20,091 bases of DNA, taken from positions 1-20,091 of the IMG/VR virus record IMGVR_UViG_3300037041_000148; one strand, written 5' to 3'. Origin of the DNA: a virus. This document shows, one piece after another, positions 15,563 through 20,091 of the stretch (the first letter of the stretch is position 1; each line of letters begins with the position of its first letter). Below the pieces are notes generated by a model. The model was not told where the DNA came from. It saw nothing but the letters and a program-made list of their open reading frames with translations, and made no database searches. The translations under genes were made by a program, and so were the position numbers.

Positions 15563-15838
15563 TTACAGTGTTTGCCAAATTGTTCCATTCCATACAAACA
15601 TGGTATCCGATGATGTATTGAAATACAATGCTCCAACAATAAGTGCATTTCCAGAATTATCTAAAGTTGGTGCAGTTGTTTTTGCTCCCAAGTAAACAGT
15701 ATTGAATTGCTCAACTTGATCTGCTGCGTATTGTGCAATACGAGCATAATAAGCTGCCTTGTTTGCAATCTCATTCATTGCCGCCTCACTTGGGCCGCAT
15801 GGATTGCATTTAGAACTTCTGGAATTTCCGCAACTCAT
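15563..15838 (-). CDS. Short fibre-like protein, 91 aa
   Basis: The protein has a Cys-rich N-terminus (MSCGNSRSSKCNPCGPSEAA), a helical coiled-coil-like part (about 20-47) and a C-terminal beta module GALYFNTSSDTMFVWNGTIW. That module is clearly related to the two 'YYNT...FEWYNGTxW' modules in the glycine-rich fibre encoded two genes on. It could be a stub fibre or an adaptor that holds the next fibres. The ATG is preceded at 5 nt by the palindrome TATCGTTAACGATA and further upstream by TTGACA; there is no Shine-Dalgarno sequence. It opens the run of fibre genes after the largest intergenic gap in the window. Confidence 0.75.
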   Translation of the reverse strand: MSCGNSRSSKCNPCGPSEAAMNEIANKAAYYARIAQYAADQVEQFNTVYLGAKTTAPTLDNSGNALIVGALYFNTSSDTMFVWNGTIWQTL

Positions 15839-15935
15839 AGTTTTATCGTTAACGATAGTTTAGGTTTGTGTCAAGGATAAATTCTCCAATTTTTTACGCT
15901 ATAAAAAAGTTATATCAAATGTAATTTTTTTTAAA
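15839..15935 (-). promoter_or_regulatory. Intergenic region with candidate promoter (TTGACA plus palindrome)
   Basis: This 97-bp gap is the largest in the window. On the coding strand TTGACA (plus-strand 15869-15874) lies 17 nt before TAACGA, which overlaps the right half of the palindrome at 15844-15857. This could be a sigma70-like promoter with a weak -10 and an operator over it. Upstream of it the gap is A/T-rich (runs of A and T near 15901-15935) with only a weak A/T stem and no convincing terminator. Confidence 0.35.
15844..15857. promoter_or_regulatory. Inverted repeat TATCG-N4-CGATA before the 91-aa gene
   Basis: TATCGTTAACGATA is a perfect palindrome ending 5 nt before the ATG at 15838. 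The coding-strand context AAAC-palindrome-AAA is the same as before the 876-aa fibre gene. Confidence 0.65.
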
Positions 15936-18566
15936 TTATAGATAAGAAATATTAATTGTTCCAGCGTCAAATGTATCTGTTCCGTTTACTGTGGTAATAC
16001 GAATGCGGTCAAGCGCACCTGATAATGCTGGTGCGCTTCCAGAGCAATTCATTGCATGGGATGTTTCAATTGATCCCAATGAAGAATAAATCCAGTTATT
16101 AGAATTTACATTAAAAATTGTTACGTTTCCTGTGCAAATGCGTGGAGCTGTTGGGGCTATATTAAATAGTAATCCAATTGCGCTTGTTGCTATATTAGTT
16201 CCAGCAGATGAAATAAAACCACCAAAAGACGAATAGCCAGATGTTGAAAACGATCCAGAACCTATTTGAATTATTATATCAGAACTTCCGGTTGTTGAAA
16301 TTTTATTGAACATTACAGTAATTTGTTTTGCAGAACTTGGAATACCAGTAAAATCAACCAAAGTTCCAGTGGCGGTTCTTGATGTTGCTAGTGTTAGTTG
16401 TCCTGCCGGTCCTACTGGCCCTTGAATTCCAGTTGCCCCTGTCGCGCCCGTGCCGCCTGTAGTTCCAATGCCCGTAGCTCCTGTGCTACCAGTTAAACCT
16501 TGAATGCCTTGGATTCCTGTTGCGCCTCGAATGCCTGTAGCTCCAGTAAGTCCAGTTCCACCAGTTAGTCCAGTAGAACCTTGAACGCCCGTTGCTCCAG
16601 TAGCTCCAGCAATACCAATTCCTGTTGCGCCAGTCGATCCAGCAATCATTGCTGTAGTTTGGATTGTCCCATCACCAAATTTAACGCCAGTTGTATCGAG
16701 TGAAAGTGCAACTGTTGCGTCTGGAGTTACGCCAATACCAACCCTTCCGCTTGCAGATACAACAAATGGAGTTGAATCAGGAGATTCGTCCTCAACACGC
16801 AATGCTTCTCCTGCCCCTGTTTGAGTTACGCGAAGTGCGGAATTTGCACTTGATGTTGAAATAACTTGAGGCTGGCTAAATGTATTAGCAAACAAAGATG
16901 CAGCTTGATAAGTCGCGCTATTATGTCTCCATGACAATTGTGGATTGCCAATCCAAATATCTCCATTAACTGGAGATGTCGGCCCAGTTCCTTGGCTAAC
17001 ATTTAATCCAGCAGATGTTGCTGTTGTTCCAACAGTCAACTTCCCTGTCATCGTGTCGCCAGACTTTAAGACATATCCAGATAAATCAGCGGTTGGGCCA
17101 GTCGCGCCCGTAGCTCCAACAACTCCACTTGCTCCAGTTGCACCTGTCGCTCCTGTAGCTCCCGCAATAGTAGCGGTAGTTTGGACTGTGCCATCGCCAA
17201 ATTTAATTCCGCTTGTATCTACGGACAAGGAAACTGCTGCGTCAGGAGTTACGCCAATACCTACCCGACCAGTATTAGAAACCACAAATGCCGTGGCATC
17301 AGGAGTTGTGTCATCCTCAACTCGCAATGCTTCACCCGTTCCTCTTTGCGTAACTCGTAAAGCAGGGAATGAATTGGAAGTGTCAACTGTTTGAATTGAA
17401 TTGAATGTATTTGGAAGATTTGTAGCTGCTGAATTATATGAAGTCCCTCCTGATCGCCAAGCGAACCTGTTACCGCCTGTAATCCATAAATCTCCATTTG
17501 CTGTAGTTGTTGGACTCGTTCCTACAATAAATCCAATATTAAGTTTAGAAGCAGTATCGTCAGCGGCAGCAATTAACTTTCCAGTCATTGTGTCGCCAGA
17601 CTTTAAAACATAGCCAGAAAGATCAGCAGTTGGGCCAGTAGCTCCAGTCAATCCCGTTGCGCCTTGTGGCCCAGTAGCCCCAACTAATCCAGAACTAACA
17701 ATCGCAAAGATCAAATTCTGAGCATTTGCAAACTGAGATGTTCCTCCAGAGGTAACTAATGTTATAGGGATCGTTACATAGCTATTTAGAACAACTGTAG
17801 GAGTTGCAGAAATTTCCCATGTCTGGAAATTGGCAGAATTACCTTGGTCTTGAATAACAAACTTGTCTCCCGTTTTGAATAACGGAAAAAATACATCAAT
17901 GTCATTTCCAAGAGAATCAATATGAGAAAGTGTAACAGTAGTTGCAGATACTTGTGTTAAATTGTTCCAAATGATTTTTCCATTAGCAGGAACTCCAGAA
18001 ACATTTACTGCGTCTGCTTGGTAATTGTAGAACGAAGCAGATTGCCCCGGTAATCCTGTTGCTCCAATTGGCCCAGTTGCTCCCGTGCCGCCTGATCCAC
18101 TCGCTCCAATCGGGCCAGTCAATCCTGTAGCTCCGCGAGGGCCAACCATTCCAGTAGCACCATCTGGCCCAATCGGCCCTTGTTGTCCTGTGGCTCCAGT
18201 AGCCCCCGATGCGCCAACCCCAGTTGATCCTTGTAAACCTGTAGCACCTTGCTGTCCTTGAATTCCTGTGCTTCCAGTCGCTCCGCGCAAACCTGTAGCC
18301 CCTGTAGTTCCGTTGATACCAGATAATCCTGTAGCCCCTGTAGCCCCTTCGCCTGTTGCCCCCGTGGCCCCTGTTGGCCCTCCCGATGGGCCAGTAGAAC
18401 CAGTTAAACCTGTCGCACCTGTTGCGCCAACCCCTGTAGCCCCTGTAGCCCCACTTGCGCCTATGGCATTTTGAGCAAGACAAGCAGATTGTGCTGCACT
18501 AATAGCAGATTCCTTAGCTGATCTTGCGTAGGATGCAACTATGATTGTCTCATTGCAATTGCTCAT
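15936..18566 (-). CDS. Collagen-like tail fibre, 876 aa
   Basis: A 36-residue N-terminal helical segment ([20 protein letters not shown]...) is followed by collagen-like G-x-y repeats, mostly GATGATG, at about residues 37-175. A beta spacer comes next, then two copies of a roughly 165-residue module (about 314-468 and 494-641). Each module begins [18 protein letters not shown] and ends GVGIGVTPD...FGDGTxQTTA, and both are bounded by further GATG runs. A C-terminal head (about 723-876) has [20 protein letters not shown]...[22 protein letters not shown], a pattern seen at the ends of many phage fibres. The protein should trimerise into a long fibre for host recognition. The start follows a perfect TATCGTTAACGATA palindrome at 5 nt. 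The repeats make this gene prone to recombination and misassembly. Confidence 0.9.
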   Translation of the reverse strand: MSNCNETIIVASYARSAKESAISAAQSACLAQNAIGASGATGATGVGATGATGLTGSTGPSGGPTGATGATGEGATGATGLSGINGTTGATGLRGATGSTGIQGQQGATGLQGSTGVGASGATGATGQQGPIGPDGATGMVGPRGATGLTGPIGASGSGGTGATGPIGATGLPGQSASFYNYQADAVNVSGVPANGKIIWNNLTQVSATTVTLSHIDSLGNDIDVFFPLFKTGDKFVIQDQGNSANFQTWEISATPTVVLNSYVTIPITLVTSGGTSQFANAQNLIFAIVSSGLVGATGPQGATGLTGATGPTADLSGYVLKSGDTMTGKLIAAADDTASKLNIGFIVGTSPTTTANGDLWITGGNRFAWRSGGTSYNSAATNLPNTFNSIQTVDTSNSFPALRVTQRGTGEALRVEDDTTPDATAFVVSNTGRVGIGVTPDAAVSLSVDTSGIKFGDGTVQTTATIAGATGATGATGASGVVGATGATGPTADLSGYVLKSGDTMTGKLTVGTTATSAGLNVSQGTGPTSPVNGDIWIGNPQLSWRHNSATYQAASLFANTFSQPQVISTSSANSALRVTQTGAGEALRVEDESPDSTPFVVSASGRVGIGVTPDATVALSLDTTGVKFGDGTIQTTAMIAGSTGATGIGIAGATGATGVQGSTGLTGGTGLTGATGIRGATGIQGIQGLTGSTGATGIGTTGGTGATGATGIQGPVGPAGQLTLATSRTATGTLVDFTGIPSSAKQITVMFNKISTTGSSDIIIQIGSGSFSTSGYSSFGGFISSAGTNIATSAIGLLFNIAPTAPRICTGNVTIFNVNSNNWIYSSLGSIETSHAMNCSGSAPALSGALDRIRITTVNGTDTFDAGTINISYL
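16645..17630 (-). repeat. Tandem duplication of a fibre module within the 876-aa gene
   Basis: Two related modules with their starts about 540 bp apart share near-identical borders. One example is the segment encoding [15 protein letters not shown] near 17040-17085 and again near 17580-17625. Another is the GEALRVED...[15 protein letters not shown] part. The middles have diverged, so the duplication is not recent. Confidence 0.8.
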
Positions 18567-18571
18567 TTTTT

Positions 18572-18585
18572 TATCGTTAACGATA
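18572..18585. promoter_or_regulatory. Inverted repeat TATCG-N4-CGATA before the collagen-like fibre gene
   Basis: TATCGTTAACGATA is a perfect palindrome ending 5 nt before the ATG at 18566, inside the 38-bp gap after the phosphoesterase gene. TTGACT (plus-strand 18596-18601) lies upstream on the coding strand, 16 nt before TAACGA. The arrangement parallels the one before the 91-aa gene with one base less spacing. Confidence 0.65.
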
Positions 18586-18604
18586 GTTTTGTTTCAGTCA
18601 AGTG

Positions 18605-19498
18605 TTATTTAGCTTCGATGATTTCGTATTCAAAGATTCTTTTGTCTTTTTCATATCTATCAAAATAAAATCTAATCCAATATGCTCCTGTTGGTTTAGG
18701 CGGGCCACCTCTTTCAACGTGCCACCCTCCATATCCATCTGTAAACTCTTCTTTGTATCCACCGACTTTGATGTGAGTTTGGCGAAACTGTTCAATAACA
18801 TCAGCAGTATTTAATTTGATTCTTTGAATTGGAACCTGCCATGAATCGTGTGTATGCCCCGTTACAACAAAATCAGCATCAGCAACATAAACCGCTTGTC
18901 GGTTTGTTTGGATAACCCCGCGAGTTACTGGGCCACCACCACCGCTGCCATGAAAATACCAAAGTTTGTATAATTGAATTCCAGATATTTTACCGTTTGT
19001 TTTACCACTATAAAGTGAAAATTTTATAAATCCAGAATATCCACCCCTACGCGCAATTCCTCCATTGCCTCTCAGTCTTTCAACTAATCTTTCACCAAGA
19101 TCAGTTTCGTGGTTTTTTTGAATTGCACTTTCATGATTCCCCGCCGCTCTTAAAGTCAGTATTTTTTTATAAGGATCAAGATACTTTGCAGCGGTTTCAA
19201 CTAACGAATCTAAATAATTTCCTGTAGCGTGTTCTGGACGCAAATCTTTTTTATTGCTTCTCTTGTCATACTTTCCCTGCATTGCACAAAAGAAATCTCC
19301 CGCATCAATTACAGGAGCATTTCGCTCTAATGCTAAATCCAAATGCTTTTTAAACTTCGATCTGTCACACTTTGGATTGTCCCAGTGGACATCGCTCTGA
19401 AGCAAAACCCATTGTTCATCTCCAACTTTTGCAAGATGTATTTCAATGGCGTGAACATTTCTGTTTATTTCTTTAAAATTCCACTTTGATGTTTTCAT
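18605..19498 (-). CDS. Calcineurin-type metallophosphoesterase, 297 aa
   Basis: The full metal-binding signature of the family is present in order: SDVHWDN (D36, H38), DAGDFF (GD at 67-68), AGNHES (GNHE at 120-123), YFHGSGG (H183) and GHTHDS (GHTH at 214-217). Length fits a single-domain enzyme. The family hydrolyses phosphomono- or diesters using two metal ions; the substrate (nucleotide, DNA, RNA or protein phosphate) cannot be told. C-terminal sequence GGWHVERGGPPKPTGAYWIRFYF is beta-rich and may cap the active site. It stands between the lysis-type gene and the main tail fibre in the late block, so it could be a virion component or a late enzyme. The start is preceded at 4 nt by the inverted repeat TATCG-TAAC-CGATA, which also overlaps the stop of the upstream gene. 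Confidence 0.88.
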   Translation of the reverse strand: MKTSKWNFKEINRNVHAIEIHLAKVGDEQWVLLQSDVHWDNPKCDRSKFKKHLDLALERNAPVIDAGDFFCAMQGKYDKRSNKKDLRPEHATGNYLDSLVETAAKYLDPYKKILTLRAAGNHESAIQKNHETDLGERLVERLRGNGGIARRGGYSGFIKFSLYSGKTNGKISGIQLYKLWYFHGSGGGGPVTRGVIQTNRQAVYVADADFVVTGHTHDSWQVPIQRIKLNTADVIEQFRQTHIKVGGYKEEFTDGYGGWHVERGGPPKPTGAYWIRFYFDRYEKDKRIFEYEIIEAK

Positions 19499-19502
19499 AT
19501 TT

Positions 19503-19516
19503 TATCGGTTACGATA
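19503..19516. promoter_or_regulatory. Inverted repeat TATCG-N4-CGATA before the phosphoesterase gene
   Basis: The coding strand reads TATCGTAACCGATA, with both 5-base arms intact and only the central four bases differing from other copies. It ends 4 nt before the ATG at 19498 and includes the TAA stop of the upstream gene. Confidence 0.6.
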
Positions 19517-20048
19517 ATTCTGTTAAAAGGTATGGAATTGTCTTTTGATTGTATCTACTCATTTCCGAATAGACGAGGTTAATGAATCCGTCCCATTGTG
19601 GTGGGTAGATCGTTTGACAACCTTCAGAGGAAGTCGATTTGTAACTACCCTTATGGATGTTGATAGCGATACCCATATCGTCTCCAGTAATATCTCGCGT
19701 GACTGGTAACTCTTCTTTTGCGTTAGCAGGTCGTAACGCTGGATAGCCGCCTCCGGGTTTACTAATGCCGTGATTCCCTTTACGAAATCTATGCACCCCC
19801 GTTTTAAGAACCGCAATACCTTTCTTAAAAACCGATGGATCAGTATTAGCATTAAATGTAGCGTGAACGCTTGGTGATAGTAGGATAATCGCATCGTCGT
19901 ATATGCCGCGATTATTTCCTGATGGAGCAAATGTTTCAGAATAATACCCTCTAATCCCTACCAGAGCAACGCGATCTTCAATTCTTGCTTTGATAACCAT
20001 TGCAAGAGTCTTTTCTTTCGATTGCTGCGGTCTGGAATTTGGAACCAT
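19509..20048 (-). CDS. L,D-transpeptidase-like / peptidoglycan-active protein, 179 aa
   Basis: The C-terminal half has GIAINIHKGSYKSTSSEGCQT, with H132 and C144 in the arrangement H-x-G...S-x-G-C that marks L,D-transpeptidase (YkuD)-like active sites. The spacing of 12 is shorter than usual for classical members. Earlier blocks are GVRGYYSETFAP-like and DDAIILLSPSVHATFNANTDP, then VHRFRKGNHGISKPGGGYPALRP, giving a compact beta-rich enzyme without signal peptide. In a phage late region this suggests a cell-wall lysis enzyme, which is inference. The ATG at 20048-20046 overlaps the stop of the preceding hydrophobic frame (TAATG) and has a short AAAGG 4 nt upstream; a second ATG 16 codons in is less likely. 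Confidence 0.6.
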   Translation of the reverse strand: MVPNSRPQQSKEKTLAMVIKARIEDRVALVGIRGYYSETFAPSGNNRGIYDDAIILLSPSVHATFNANTDPSVFKKGIAVLKTGVHRFRKGNHGISKPGGGYPALRPANAKEELPVTRDITGDDMGIAINIHKGSYKSTSSEGCQTIYPPQWDGFINLVYSEMSRYNQKTIPYLLTELS

Positions 20049-20091
20049 TAACCTTTGCGGATTACGTTAATAAGTCCAACAAGTCCAAGTC
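20048..20091 (-). CDS. C-terminal end of a hydrophobic small protein (5' part outside window)
   Basis: The only open frame here that ends at the next gene's start reads LGLVGLINVIRKG then TAA, with the stop sharing a base with the following ATG (TAATG). A hydrophobic stretch followed by RKG is what the end of a holin or another small membrane protein would look like, and its place just before a lysis-type gene agrees. Only 13 codons are visible, so identity is a guess. Confidence 0.3.
   Translation of the reverse strand, partial: LGLVGLINVIRKG

Noticed and set aside
15555-15593. Longer start (ATG at 15593) for the 265-aa fibre gene
   Set aside because: It would overlap the 91-aa gene by 31 bp, and the extra residues are that gene's terminal strand in another frame; the ATG at 15557 has a 5-nt gap.
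15890-15935. Possible rho-independent terminator after the 876-aa gene
   Set aside because: Only a weak A/T stem with a mismatch can be drawn, without GC base pairs at its foot, so it is not reported as a terminator.
16945-17394. Plus-strand open frame of 149 codons rich in Val-Ala-Pro
   Set aside because: It is the antisense reading of the collagen-like GATG repeats and fibre modules; its VAP repeats are the complement of GAT/GGA codons.
16430-18480. CRISPR-like or tandem DNA repeats
   Set aside because: The periodicity is that of Gly-Ala-Thr-Gly collagen-like codons; there are no constant repeats separated by unique spacers.
17983-18483. Minus-strand frame with RGYRGYR-type repeats
   Set aside because: It is the shifted reading of the collagen-like repeat region inside the 876-aa gene and has no start context of its own.
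1-20091. tRNA genes, rRNA, integrase, att sites, insertion sequences, origin
   Set aside because: I looked on both strands and saw no cloverleaf with CCA-type end, no recombinase or transposase motif, and no repeated terminal sequence supporting an insertion element.

Overview
The window looks like the late (virion and lysis) region of a tailed double-stranded DNA phage or prophage. Every supported gene lies on the minus strand. Genes are packed end to end with ATGA overlaps or gaps of a few bases; the largest gap is 97 bp, so there is no gene-free stretch above 300 bp. No RNA gene, integrase, CRISPR array or insertion sequence is visible. Tail-fibre genes, an adaptor-like protein, a nozzle-like tail protein, internal (ejection-type) proteins and a giant polyvalent-type protein suggest a podovirus-like virion. 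No capsid, portal or terminase gene is in view to confirm that. The sequence is AT-rich with a mosaic composition. The host cannot be named. The lysis-type gene only suggests a bacterium with peptidoglycan.

In transcription order (from 20091 down to 1) the layout is as follows. (a) Lysis/enzyme block: the tail end of a hydrophobic small protein, an L,D-transpeptidase-like protein and a calcineurin-type metallophosphoesterase. (b) Tail-fibre block: an 876-aa collagen-like fibre, a 91-aa fibre-like protein, a 265-aa fibre with a C-terminal beta domain, a poly-glycine adhesin-like protein and a 132-aa fibre-associated protein. (c) Tail body: a 619-aa tail/nozzle-like protein, then a free-standing GIY-YIG homing endonuclease, a coiled-coil fibre-like protein, a 55-aa protein and a 320-aa adaptor-like protein. 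(d) A very AT-rich two-gene cargo cassette: a sulfotransferase-like P-loop protein coupled to a truncated citrate-synthase-like protein that has lost two catalytic residues. (e) Ejection block: a 579-aa protein with two heptad-repeat arrays, a 474-aa protein, and a polyvalent-type protein of at least 1620 aa with a zincin HELGH motif, which runs off the window.

Three observations deserve most attention. First, an inverted repeat TATCG-N4-CGATA occurs six times. Four copies sit 4 to 6 nt in front of a start codon, where a Shine-Dalgarno sequence would be, and only the central four bases vary. It could be a phage-specific operator, promoter element or translational hairpin. Second, the citrate-synthase-like/sulfotransferase-like pair is unusual cargo between tail and internal virion genes. 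Third, the homing endonuclease is flanked by a direct repeat of its neighbour's 5' coding sequence, as if its insertion rebuilt that gene's start. Functional names come from motifs read by eye; no database search was possible.
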